Below the pieces are notes generated by a model, which searched no databases, was not told where the DNA came from, and worked only from the letters and a program-made list of their open reading frames with translations. The position numbers were made by a program, and so were the translations under genes. 64,000 nt of DNA from Tritonibacter scottomollicae (GTDB lineage: Bacteria; Pseudomonadota; Alphaproteobacteria; Rhodobacterales; Rhodobacteraceae): assembly GCF_003003215.1 (NCBI RefSeq), contig NZ_PVUF01000014.1, positions 29,082 through 93,081 on the forward strand, in the 5' to 3' direction. Shown here piece after piece: positions 34,409-42,911 of the stretch (position 1 is its first letter; each line of letters starts with the position of its first letter).

Positions 34409-34489
34409 GAGGCGATTTCGACCCTTAAAAATAGGGCGTCACAGGTTGCTGCCAGTGACCGATTGGCAAAACGCCAGTTTTGTCAATTA

Positions 34490-34510
34490 AATCAGCGCAT
34501 TGCGCTGATT
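34490..34510. repeat. Perfect 9-bp inverted repeat next to the attachment core
   Basis: AATCAGCGC (34490-34498) and GCGCTGATT (34502-34510) flank a three-base centre, nine bases before the 16-bp direct repeat. It could be a recombinase arm site, a relaxase-recognition hairpin, or chance. No T-run follows. Confidence 0.45.
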
Positions 34511-34518
34511 GCAGCATC

Positions 34519-34534
34519 GCTGCGTTATGTGTGG
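34519..34534. repeat. Candidate attL core
   Basis: First copy of the 16-bp direct repeat; it encodes LRYVW in the frame starting at 34316. The integrase gene starts about 200 bases further in, the usual arrangement for an integrative island. Confidence 0.65.
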
Positions 34535-34730
34535 GACAAATCTGAGGCCCCCGGGCCGAAACCGACGTTCCAAGGCACCCAGTAAGCCATTCAACCGACT
34601 GGCTTACCCGCCTGCGGAACGGGCCGCGGCGGCGGTTTCTCTTCCTGAATTATGCTGCTTCCCCGCTTTTCCTGGCCGCTTCCCGGGAAACTGCGCGGAA
34701 TTTTTCCTGAAGCAGAGAAGGAACACAGCC

Positions 34731-36005
34731 ATGCGTAAATCCGCTCTAAACACCGCCAATGCCCGTCCCACTTCCCAACGGTCAGAGACCGTACATTGGG
34801 ACGCTGAGGTTCCCAAGCTGGGCCTCCGGCAGCGCGGCACCAATAGCTCCTGGATCGTGCAGTGGCGTGACGATGGCAGGACCCGGAAGCAGACACTCGG
34901 ACGGGCCAATGCGATCCCCCTGCCCCAGGCCCGCGAGCTGGCCCGCACGCTGCTCGACGGCGTAGAATCAGGGGCAGCTCCGGACGCCGTACCGACGGTG
35001 GCCGCCTTCAGCCGCCGCTATCTCAGGGATCTCGCCCCGAGATGGAAACTGGCCACGCATCGCGCCCACGCGCACGACGTCGAGCACCTCATTATCCCTT
35101 ATCTAGGCAGCAAGCGGCTCAGTCAGGTAACCCGGGCAGATTTGGCTTCCTGGAAAGACGGGTTGCCCGGCAGTGCCGCCAGCGGCAACCGGGCATTGGC
35201 CGTTTTGTCCGGTATGATGCGCCACGCGGAACTGCTTGGCCTCCAGCCGCCCGGCAGCAACCCTTGCAAGGGGCTGAGGCGCCGCAAGACAAGCTTCACG
35301 GCCACTTACCTCTCCGAGGCACAGTGGTCGCGGCTGGGAGCTGCTCTACGGCGGCTGGAGGAAACCCACCCGCGTGAGGCCGGGTTCTTCCGCTTTCTCG
35401 CCCTCACCGGCTGCCGCAAGGGAGAAGCGCTAGCGTTGCGGTGGGACATGATCGACGGCCTGCGCTGCGCTCTGCCAGATGCCAAGTCCGGACCGCGCGC
35501 GATCTGGCTCGGGCGTCCCGCAAAACGGGTCCTGGCCTCCTTTCCGCGTAGCAACCTGTACGTGTTCGGTGAGGGCAAGGACCCAATGCCGGACCACCGG
35601 ATTGACAGGATCTGGCGCAAGCTGCGGCAAAGTGCAAAACTTGATGGAATCCGCCTGCATGATCTGCGTCACAGCTTTGCATCCGTTGGCGTCAACGCCG
35701 GGCTGGACCTTCGCGTGATCGGCGGGCTGCTGGGCCATTCCGATCTCGCAACCACCGAAGGTTACGCCCATCTCGAAGACCGCACCATCAAGGCCGCGAG
35801 CCAGCGCGTTGGCACCCATCTGGAAAAGATCGTCAAGGCTCCAGCCTCGGGGCGCGGGGCGGACCGTTCCCTTTACCAGCGCTTTTGCAGATCGCCCCTC
35901 TCCATCGACGCCTTCTGTGCTGAAAACGGGATCGACCCTGCCACCTTCCGGAACGGGCTGGTCGCATGGAGGCGTACGAGCCAGAACCGGGGCGCAGGCG
36001 CATGA
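34731..36005 (+). CDS. Tyrosine recombinase/integrase 1 of the island
   Basis: 424 residues from ATG 34731 (GAGAAGGAAC upstream); longer frames begin in non-coding sequence. Catalytic set: Arg229 in TGCRKGE, His310 and Arg313 in HDLRH, His336 in LLGHS, and nucleophile Tyr345 in TTEGYAHL. The N-terminal arm-binding/core-binding part matches phage-type integrases (TVAAFSRRYLRD). A C-terminal extension after residue 370 is unusual and ends NGLVAWRRTSQN, resembling a DNA-binding helix. It overlaps integrase 2 by four bases. Confidence 0.92.
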   Translation: MRKSALNTANARPTSQRSETVHWDAEVPKLGLRQRGTNSSWIVQWRDDGRTRKQTLGRANAIPLPQARELARTLLDGVESGAAPDAVPTVAAFSRRYLRDLAPRWKLATHRAHAHDVEHLIIPYLGSKRLSQVTRADLASWKDGLPGSAASGNRALAVLSGMMRHAELLGLQPPGSNPCKGLRRRKTSFTATYLSEAQWSRLGAALRRLEETHPREAGFFRFLALTGCRKGEALALRWDMIDGLRCALPDAKSGPRAIWLGRPAKRVLASFPRSNLYVFGEGKDPMPDHRIDRIWRKLRQSAKLDGIRLHDLRHSFASVGVNAGLDLRVIGGLLGHSDLATTEGYAHLEDRTIKAASQRVGTHLEKIVKAPASGRGADRSLYQRFCRSPLSIDAFCAENGIDPATFRNGLVAWRRTSQNRGAGA

Positions 36006-37147
36006 AGACCGTCACCCTTCTCACCCCGCTGATCCTGTCGTCCCTTAAGCCGCGCAAGAAGGAATACGTGCTGCATGACGCGCAATGCGATGGCCTGGCC
36101 CTGCGTATCCAGCCGGGCGGCGCAAGGTCCTGGGTCTGCTGGAAACGGGAAGCCGGCAAAACCAGGCGCGTCACCCTGGGCCGTTTTGAGGACATGGATC
36201 TCGATGCGGCACGCGAAGCCTTCCACGGAAACATGGGTAACAGCCAGCGCGCCACGGGCCCGCTCCAGCGCAACACGCTCCCCTTTGGGAAGCTCTGCAC
36301 CGCATTCCTGGATGCCAAGCACGGGGTCTATGCAGCCTCCACCATTTCCTCTCTGGGGTACTATCTGGACACGCAACTTCTGCCCGCCTTTGGTCCGCGG
36401 AAGATTGCACGGATTACGACGCCGGAGATTGCCGAGTGGTTCTATGCCTATTCCCGTTCGCGGCCGGGCGGGGCCAACCAGGCGCTTGGTCACTTCACGA
36501 CAATTCTGAACTGGGCCAGGGAGGCAGGCCACCTCCCCGAAGACTTCCCCAACCCGGCCGCCCCTCTGCGGTTCAACCGGCGCTTGGCACGCGGGCGCGT
36601 GCTGAGCAGTGACCAGCTCCGGCGGCTGGCGGCCGTGCTGGACTCCGCAACCGCCAGACAGCGGGACGCTGCGGACGCAATTTGGCTGATGCTGCTGACA
36701 GGCTGCCGCTCTGGAGAGATCCTGCGGTTGAGATGGGATGAGGTCCGGAAAGACAAGCTTGCCCTCCAGCACACCAAGACGGGACCGCGCGAAGTCAATC
36801 TGAGCGATGCTGCTATCCAGTACTTCGGCCGGTTGCGTAAACAGCCCCGGTCCAGTTACGTGTTCCCGGCGCAGCGCACAATGAAGCCGCATCGCACATC
36901 CATCGACCACGCTTGGCAAACCTTCAAACATCTGGCCAGTTTGCCCGACGAAATTCGGTTGCACGATCTCCGCCACACATACGCCTCTCACGCCATCATG
37001 TCAGGGGAGTCCCTGCACATGACCGGCAAACTGCTCGGCCACAGGTCGCCAGGCAGCACCGAACGATACGCGCATCTCGATGCCGGATTTCTCGAAAAAG
37101 CTGCGGACAAGGTGGCGCAGAGAATAGACGGATTGTTGGGCGGCTAG
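36002..37147 (+). CDS. Tyrosine recombinase/integrase 2 of the island
   Basis: 381 residues from ATG 36002, which overlaps the previous stop (ATGA). It has the catalytic motifs TGCRSGEILRLRW, HDLRHTYASH (His321, Arg324), LLGHRSPGSTERY with nucleophile Tyr356. The N-terminus (KKEYVLHDAQCDGLALRIQPGG) is the DUF4102-like arm-binding domain of island integrases. Two coupled, divergent recombinases suggest both are needed for insertion or excision. Confidence 0.93.
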   Translation: MKTVTLLTPLILSSLKPRKKEYVLHDAQCDGLALRIQPGGARSWVCWKREAGKTRRVTLGRFEDMDLDAAREAFHGNMGNSQRATGPLQRNTLPFGKLCTAFLDAKHGVYAASTISSLGYYLDTQLLPAFGPRKIARITTPEIAEWFYAYSRSRPGGANQALGHFTTILNWAREAGHLPEDFPNPAAPLRFNRRLARGRVLSSDQLRRLAAVLDSATARQRDAADAIWLMLLTGCRSGEILRLRWDEVRKDKLALQHTKTGPREVNLSDAAIQYFGRLRKQPRSSYVFPAQRTMKPHRTSIDHAWQTFKHLASLPDEIRLHDLRHTYASHAIMSGESLHMTGKLLGHRSPGSTERYAHLDAGFLEKAADKVAQRIDGLLGG

Positions 37148-37564
37148 CGGACCGACGCAGGCACATAGAGAGATTAGCAGTTATGTCTTACATTGAGGCA
37201 AGAATCTGTTCAGGAATGCGCAGTTACAGCAGCTCAGAGCCGTGGCACCAGTGATAATACTGGTCGTTCTCCGATTTCGACAGAAAACCTGGATTTCTGC
37301 AATCTCTCGACCGATAGAATGATAGTCCGGATAACGTTTGTACACTACTTCCCGTCTGTACACAGACCGGAATACACGAACCAAACACAGGCAACCAGAC
37401 CCAACACTCTGCGAACGACTTTAGACGACCCCAAGCAGTAACGTTTGTTGCAAAATTCCGTAACTCGAACCATATTGTCCTTGGTCTCTAGCATATTTTA
37501 CATAACCAATGAAGAGTGGCGTCTCGACCAGCCGCAACTCTGACAAAGGTAAACCTCATCACTG
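37148..37564. other. AT-rich gene-free stretch before the defense operon
   Basis: No convincing coding frame on either strand; composition shifts sharply to AT here. Two close TGTACAC hexamer-type repeats occur near 37338 and 37357. It probably contains the promoter of the defense operon, but no clear -35/-10 pair could be picked. Confidence 0.5.
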
Positions 37565-40500
37565 ATGAGCAAGATTAGGCAAGGCAACAAATTGAAAAGA
37601 TTAGAAACCTTTGCTCGCCGCAACACTGAGAGTGTTTCCCCTAAGGTTCTCAGCCTGGTAAGAAGATTTTCAAAAGAGCGGCGCAATGACGTTCGTGGAG
37701 CAATATCGAAATACAAGCAAAATGGGTTAACCTCGAAAATCGAGCAAAATATTCGTGCAAACCAAAATGCAGCAGACATGGCGGTAGCTGCCGAATTATT
37801 AGAATCCCCATTTGGATTAAAAAATAGAAAACCCAAAGATCTTAAACAAGAAGAGACATGGGTAACTTATGAGAACCCTACTCATAAAATAGAATTAGAA
37901 ATCGCTTACGCCTGTGGATTTCTAAACTCATGGAAGACATTATCGCACAAGGCGATTGGTACGATCAAGTTTCTCTCCACAATTTCTAATGTCAGCACAG
38001 AAGATGCCTGCGGCGCGGTGAAAGCGTGCGCTAAGGAATGGGGAGCTTCCCGTTATCTTAGTTATAAAATTGCATATTTGAAATCGAACGCAAAAAACGA
38101 AACATACCTCCAACGCGACCTGGCAGAGGCGGATGAAATACTAGGTCACAAAGAGTATCCCGGAATCCAATATAGCGCACTAGAGAATATTGAAGATAAG
38201 ATCTCTATCTTCTCAGTTGCACGTCGGCATACAAACACTTTACGCCGAAGCGTCGGCGCAAACTTCCGCAGGAGTCAAAGCTTAAATAACATTGTATTTA
38301 CACCAGTTTCAAATGACGACGCTGCTGCCTTCCTCCATCGAGCCGTTGAAATAAGCTTGATAGATACTGTACACGCCCTTTGGATTTTAATGAACCTCCG
38401 AGACAGATTTCCATATGCGCAAGAAAAAATACAAAACCATCTGCACACAGATATCTTTACCGCTTTTCGAGATGCTCAGCTCCAAGTTTCTCAACTTCAT
38501 CAGCCAAAGCTTACTGAAGACATCAACGAAGGTACCGACCTTTCACTCCGAATTTACCGGTACAGCGCTGCCTTTCTTGAATTTGAAAACCTTTGTAAGT
38601 TTAGAAATGATATCGACAGAGTAGTTGGCTATCGCCTAGTCGCCTCCTTACACCGAGGCATAGACACATGGCATGCAAATTCATTCGACAACATCGCCAT
38701 AATGAGACGTACTAACTCGGATTTTCGACTTGACTTACATGACCACGAAAATGTCAGAGTTGACACTTTTTATCGAACATATCTTTTCCTGAGATTTATT
38801 CAGCAGCCAGCTAACCTATCCTTTATCGAGGAAAAAGATGTTAAGTTCATTTTCGACAACACAATTGGGCTGGACTCGCTGTTGCTGGAAAGGGAACTGC
38901 AATCCCTTCACTTGAATGCGTCCGAATCGACAAGACCTCTAATTTCGGTTCTTGCACTTGCCCTATACCGTGGACGTTCATCAGATCCAGATATCGATTT
39001 TGATTATCGCTTAAAGTTAGAACAGTACATTAGTGCGAATTTCAACAGTCACATTCCATCCTTTATAAAATCCCTGACAACTGAAAGCCCTCAAATTGCC
39101 AGCTACCTAGCAACTTCCTTAAGCGAAGCCACATTGCAAAAAATGTATTCTCTTATTCAATCACCAGAGCAAGCCAGTGAAGCAAGAAAAGAAATTTTGC
39201 ATTGTATTGGGTTCGCCCTTAATCGTATAGAATATATCATCGAGGCCGAAGCGATTGAGACACGGGGCAAGGTTGCAACTCTAAGAAAGTACTTTGACAC
39301 TAGTCGAATGTTTGTCGACTCCGTCGCAATGAGGGATTGGTTGGAAGCAAACCCTTCTGCATATACACAGCAATATAAAGAACTGCTACCGAAACTAGTA
39401 GCAACTCTAGCAGCGGTAGCTGATATCAAGAATGAAAAAACTGGAGAAACGACGAAAGTTCCCATCGTTCAAATTTCCTCAACGGTTGACCATCTAGTCA
39501 AACAAATTGCGGTCGAAGCGTTTAAGGAATTTTGCATTAATGCGGAATTTGGAATTGAATCGTATCTTGGGCGACGAATTCGGCACAATACTCTTCACGG
39601 TGTTATGACTGACCCTATCGATGGCGTACTTTCTTCCCCAATGTACCACCCAGTCATTGCGGGTACGCGGTTCGGTTATGCTCTACAAGGGTGGCAATCG
39701 TTCTATCGAAATTACATCGAAAGAATTCGGAAAGAATATCTTCAGTTTCTGGATGAATCCAAGCCAAACTCCCTCTTCGATCCTGTTTTGAACTTTGAAG
39801 ACTCCGCGACCATACGCAGTGTATCACAATTATCGCAATCTCTTAAGCTATCCGGCCCGGAGATGCTTCCCGATCTAATTATCGCGTTCTGCTGGAAACA
39901 GATTGGCCCTCAACTTGACTATGCTTCTCGTCAGATCAAGGTAAAAATGGCCGGCGAAGTTAAGCAATCTTTAGAATCAGCACTATTGAAGTACAATGGG
40001 CCCGAAGAGAGAAGGGTTTTTACGGAACTGACCGAGGAGATTGATGCAGTTTTCACAAAAGTAGCCAGTTGGTTTCGACTTCCGGAAACCGGCTTCGTAC
40101 CTGCAACCATTAATTCCCTATGTAACATCATCGACATAGAGTTCGGCCGAGAAGAAATGCCAACAATAGTAACAGGGAACGCGCTAAAAACTGAATACAC
40201 AGGCATCAGTGTACACAGGATTTATGATTGCTTGGCAGTATTAATACAGAACGCAATCCACCATGGAGAGCTGCAGGGTGAGATACGTGTTAACTCGAAA
40301 ACAGAAGAGATTCCAAATACGAACCTGCATCGAGTCCGATTATCAGTTTCGTCACATATCGATGACGAAAAAGTTGAAGAGTGCGTAAACCGAATAAATA
40401 ACGCTTTGAAATCAACAGAAACAGGAAAGGACATGGTGACAGAAGGCTACTCAGGCCTAAAAAAAGTAAAGTACATTACAAAGCTCAATGAGGGGAAACA

Positions 40501-40606
40501 CACTGTGGAGTTGACGTCCGTTGGTAATGAAATCGAACTTCGCTTTACATTGAAAGCGGAGGTAGCTTCAGAGCGTATCGAAGATGAAACAGATTTTGCT
40601 GATTGA
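37565..40606 (+). CDS. dtcA: DtcA-like sensor histidine kinase of a Detocs defense system
   Basis: 1013 residues, soluble. About 650 residues of alpha-helical, repeat-like sequence probably form the sensor. Candidate phosphoacceptor region: GRRIRHNTLHG with His674. C-terminal HATPase: N-box LIQNAIHHG with Asn896 and G-box EGYSGLKKVKY with Gly961. It overlaps the following receiver gene by 23 bases. In Detocs, DtcA senses infection and transfers phosphate to DtcB and DtcC. The assignment rests on operon order and domains; sensor parts differ widely between members. Base composition is far more AT-rich than the transfer genes. Confidence 0.78.
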   Translation: MSKIRQGNKLKRLETFARRNTESVSPKVLSLVRRFSKERRNDVRGAISKYKQNGLTSKIEQNIRANQNAADMAVAAELLESPFGLKNRKPKDLKQEETWVTYENPTHKIELEIAYACGFLNSWKTLSHKAIGTIKFLSTISNVSTEDACGAVKACAKEWGASRYLSYKIAYLKSNAKNETYLQRDLAEADEILGHKEYPGIQYSALENIEDKISIFSVARRHTNTLRRSVGANFRRSQSLNNIVFTPVSNDDAAAFLHRAVEISLIDTVHALWILMNLRDRFPYAQEKIQNHLHTDIFTAFRDAQLQVSQLHQPKLTEDINEGTDLSLRIYRYSAAFLEFENLCKFRNDIDRVVGYRLVASLHRGIDTWHANSFDNIAIMRRTNSDFRLDLHDHENVRVDTFYRTYLFLRFIQQPANLSFIEEKDVKFIFDNTIGLDSLLLERELQSLHLNASESTRPLISVLALALYRGRSSDPDIDFDYRLKLEQYISANFNSHIPSFIKSLTTESPQIASYLATSLSEATLQKMYSLIQSPEQASEARKEILHCIGFALNRIEYIIEAEAIETRGKVATLRKYFDTSRMFVDSVAMRDWLEANPSAYTQQYKELLPKLVATLAAVADIKNEKTGETTKVPIVQISSTVDHLVKQIAVEAFKEFCINAEFGIESYLGRRIRHNTLHGVMTDPIDGVLSSPMYHPVIAGTRFGYALQGWQSFYRNYIERIRKEYLQFLDESKPNSLFDPVLNFEDSATIRSVSQLSQSLKLSGPEMLPDLIIAFCWKQIGPQLDYASRQIKVKMAGEVKQSLESALLKYNGPEERRVFTELTEEIDAVFTKVASWFRLPETGFVPATINSLCNIIDIEFGREEMPTIVTGNALKTEYTGISVHRIYDCLAVLIQNAIHHGELQGEIRVNSKTEEIPNTNLHRVRLSVSSHIDDEKVEECVNRINNALKSTETGKDMVTEGYSGLKKVKYITKLNEGKHTVELTSVGNEIELRFTLKAEVASERIEDETDFAD

Positions 40607-41042
40607 AGACGAGGCGCACAAAAAGGAAGAGATCACTGGATATCTCAAGGAGTTTCTTGGTTCTGACCTAATACTCAGTGAGGCGGACAGCGTTCGAGAA
40701 GCCGTGATGGCGGTAACTGAAAACAATTACGACTTGATTGTACTAGACATGGCATTACCGACTTTTACAGCGAGCTGTGAATCGATAAGCGGCGGTCTTG
40801 ATCAAGCCCTAGGCGGAGTGGAGGTGCTTCGCTCACTAAAAGCCTTGGGAAAGGAACTCAACGTAGTAATCGTAACACAATATCCTGATATCTCACTTGG
40901 CGGAAAGCGAATAAAACTGAAGGCAGCCAAAACAACGCTGGAAAAAAAGTACGGACAAAAAGTTAGGGGCACCGTCCTGTACAAATATAAGTCGTCCCTA
41001 AATCGATCAAAAATAAAAACTATCGTGGACTCAATATGGTAA
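40584..41042 (+). CDS. dtcB: DtcB-like single-domain response regulator
   Basis: 152 residues forming one receiver (REC) domain and nothing else: acidic pair Glu8-Asp9 (LLIEDEAH), phosphoacceptor Asp55 (LIVLDMALP), the Thr position in VIVTQYP and a Lys in VLYKYKS. A loop insertion (TASCESISGGLDQALGG) follows the Asp. In Detocs the stand-alone receiver absorbs stray phosphate and prevents accidental effector activation. It overlaps both neighbours in the operon (23 and 7 bases). Confidence 0.8.
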   Translation: MKQILLIEDEAHKKEEITGYLKEFLGSDLILSEADSVREAVMAVTENNYDLIVLDMALPTFTASCESISGGLDQALGGVEVLRSLKALGKELNVVIVTQYPDISLGGKRIKLKAAKTTLEKKYGQKVRGTVLYKYKSSLNRSKIKTIVDSIW

Positions 41043-42187
41043 AAATACTAGTTACTGAAGACAACGTTGCCAAGCTTGAGGAGATTATCAACTTTCTAAG
41101 ATCAAAGAATAGTGGAAATCTCGAAATTCTTGTCGCTACAAACCTAGTGGAGTTCTCTCAAAAGCTTGGCGAAGATATAGATATTTGCATAATCGATGTG
41201 CGAATACCGGCCTACACCGGAGCTGAAGCGGAAAAAAATGGACTCGGCATAATTCAACACCTAAAAAGCTCTCCAAATCCGCACATAAAGCTCATTGCGA
41301 TCAGCTCATTTCCGGATGAGTTCGAAGATATCCGTTCAAAATTTGAACGCAATGGCTGCATATTAGCAAATTTTCACGAGAAAGACGTTTGGCAAAACGC
41401 ACTTGAGATACTAATCATGCAATCTGCCGCAAATACAAAAAAAGACTTTCTAATTTTCACAGCACTCCGTAAGGAACGAGCACCGTATACTTCTTTTCCT
41501 GAACTTAATGGCAAAGCAGTAAGCTCTGACGGCATCACTCGTTACGACGTGGAAATTGGTGAAAAGTGCGGATCTGTGATCGAGTTGCCGAGAATGGGCT
41601 TGGTAGACGCGGCGGTTACTGCAGGAAAGTACATCGAACTTTACTCACCAAAGCTAGTTGCCATGTCCGGTATTTGCGCGGGGTTCGACGGCAAAGCGGA
41701 GATGGGTCAGTTGCTGGTTTCCGAACTGGCTTACGAGTACCAAAGTGGAAAATGGTCAGGTGATGGCTTTAAATCTGAACCGTATCAAATACCTGTATCT
41801 GAAGGACTTCGATCCAAGATACTCCATTTAATCGAAGAGGAGGGTAATGTTTCGAACTTTGAAATCGGTTGGAATGGAAACAGACCCAGCACAATGTCCG
41901 AACCTAAAATGGTTACCTTTACGAGTGGATCAGCGGTCATTGCTGACGCTGCTCATATGGATCATGTTCAACAATTTCATCGCAGAGTTTCCGGACTCGA
42001 CATGGAGATTTATGCAATTCACCGTGCTGCTCACTTATCAATTTATAAACCGGATGTTATTTGCGCAAAGGTAGTGGTGGACTTGGCCGATAAAAGTAAG
42101 GACGACCGCATCCAAGAATACGGCTGCTTTGTTTCGAGCAGGTTCATAATCAAAGCAATCGAGCGGTACTTTCAGCCGAACGCGTGA
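41036..42187 (+). CDS. dtcC: DtcC-like effector: receiver fused to nucleoside phosphorylase-like domain
   Basis: 383 residues. Residues 1-125 are a receiver with acidic Glu8-Asp9 (VTEDN) and phosphoacceptor Asp54 (CIIDVRIP). From about residue 137 (DFLIFTALRKERAP) a PNP/MTAN-superfamily domain follows: GLVDAAVTAGKYIELYSPKLV, MSGICAGF, substrate-site GLDMEIYAI and the late acidic VVVDLADKSKDD. In Detocs, phosphorylated DtcC cleaves ATP (adenine from ribose triphosphate), stopping phage growth by draining cell energy. Intact motifs suggest an active enzyme. Confidence 0.85.
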   Translation: MVKILVTEDNVAKLEEIINFLRSKNSGNLEILVATNLVEFSQKLGEDIDICIIDVRIPAYTGAEAEKNGLGIIQHLKSSPNPHIKLIAISSFPDEFEDIRSKFERNGCILANFHEKDVWQNALEILIMQSAANTKKDFLIFTALRKERAPYTSFPELNGKAVSSDGITRYDVEIGEKCGSVIELPRMGLVDAAVTAGKYIELYSPKLVAMSGICAGFDGKAEMGQLLVSELAYEYQSGKWSGDGFKSEPYQIPVSEGLRSKILHLIEEEGNVSNFEIGWNGNRPSTMSEPKMVTFTSGSAVIADAAHMDHVQQFHRRVSGLDMEIYAIHRAAHLSIYKPDVICAKVVVDLADKSKDDRIQEYGCFVSSRFIIKAIERYFQPNA

Positions 42188-42826
42188 TTAGAACGAAAAC
42201 TGCAAAAAAAGGGGGGAGGCTGGTCGACGCTTTGGTTTTATAGAGATCCCATGAAAAATGTGCCACATGAAACTTTAAGCCGTCGATTTGGTTTTGCCTC
42301 AGGCATGGCCAACGCTTTCCCCCTCAGCAACAGTGGTCAAATATCTAATCCTTGTTGGTGAGAATCCTGAACTCATCTCGCCCGAGGCCGCGGTTGCCGT
42401 ACGATGTAGTGTTGGCCCGATCCAGACATCGAATGAAAAGCTCGCGCTGCTCTTAAACCGCGATTGACATTGGCAAGCCAACATCGCGTTCTAATGTGTG
42501 GCGATTGCGCACATACGCGATGGTGAGAGAACCAAGGTACACGCAGCTCCGCGGCCGACAAAAGGTAAAACCCGGCGCTTTCATCAGAAGCAGAAAGTAG
42601 CTAGAAACGCGCCAAAAACAATCCACGCACTGGAGAGAAGCTCTGCGGCAAATGAAAGTGTGGGTACTCGTCGAGGCTGGTATTTTTTTCCTGTCTCCGC
42701 TAGAATTTTTCCTGAGGTCAGCGACTTCAAGAGAAACCAGCCATTCGGCTAGCCACATTTCGGAGCTGTTTTCATACGCATACAGGGTCATGTGGCCGGA
42801 CATATGAAACCGCGCTCCTGCAGATT
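42188..42826. other. Gene-free right end of the island
   Basis: Short frames exist on both strands (for example 42498-42752 plus, 42453-42872 minus) but none has a good start or protein-like composition, and the minus one crosses the attachment core. No clear terminator after dtcC was found. Likely island edge sequence with recombinase binding sites. Confidence 0.45.
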
Positions 42827-42842
42827 GCTGCGTTATGTGTGG
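42827..42842. repeat. Candidate attR core
   Basis: Second copy of GCTGCGTTATGTGTGG. It again encodes LRYVW, in frame with the downstream lysozyme-like frame, and is followed by TGAGGACC and GGGCCGAAC, similar to the sequence after the left copy. Confidence 0.65.
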
Positions 42843-42911
42843 ACCTTTTATGAGGACCAAAGGGCCGAACACAGCTTTGACGGCCCGATATTCAAAGGAG
42901 ATCGTGGCCTC

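Larger units (their letters stand above)
34316..34585 (+). pseudogene. 5-prime part of a reading frame split by the genomic island
   Basis: Begins at an ATGA overlap with the previous gene and runs through the GGGCCA repeats into the attachment core. Up to 34534 the sequence is native; the last 17 codons (after LRYVW) come from the island. At the other island end the same core, again encoding LRYVW in the same frame, continues into DNA that leads without a stop into the lysozyme-like gene. So the pre-insertion frame would have run into that gene. Whether the segment was ever translated is uncertain; its GHSWAKGWASLGQ part simply reflects the DNA repeats. Confidence 0.5.
34519..42842. mobile_element. 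8.3-kb genomic island with two integrases and a Detocs defense operon
   Basis: Bounded by the 16-bp direct repeat GCTGCGTTATGTGTGG at 34519-34534 and 42827-42842; weaker similarity continues for about 25 bases after each copy (TGAGG, then GGGCCGAA). Two overlapping tyrosine recombinase genes lie at the left end, and the right two thirds are visibly AT-richer than the transfer genes. The repeats encode the same peptide in the same frame on both sides, fitting site-specific insertion into a coding frame. The left edge could differ by a few bases. Confidence 0.72.

Noticed and set aside
34400..34585. Independent 89-residue gene (34316-34585) as a full protein
   Set aside because: Its tail is island DNA and its start region mainly mirrors DNA repeats; described as a split frame instead.
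36171..36410. Antisense frames within the integrases
   Set aside because: High-GC shadows of the recombinase genes.
42453..42872. 139-codon minus-strand frame at the island right end
   Set aside because: Crosses the attachment core, has no ribosome site, and composition is not protein-like.
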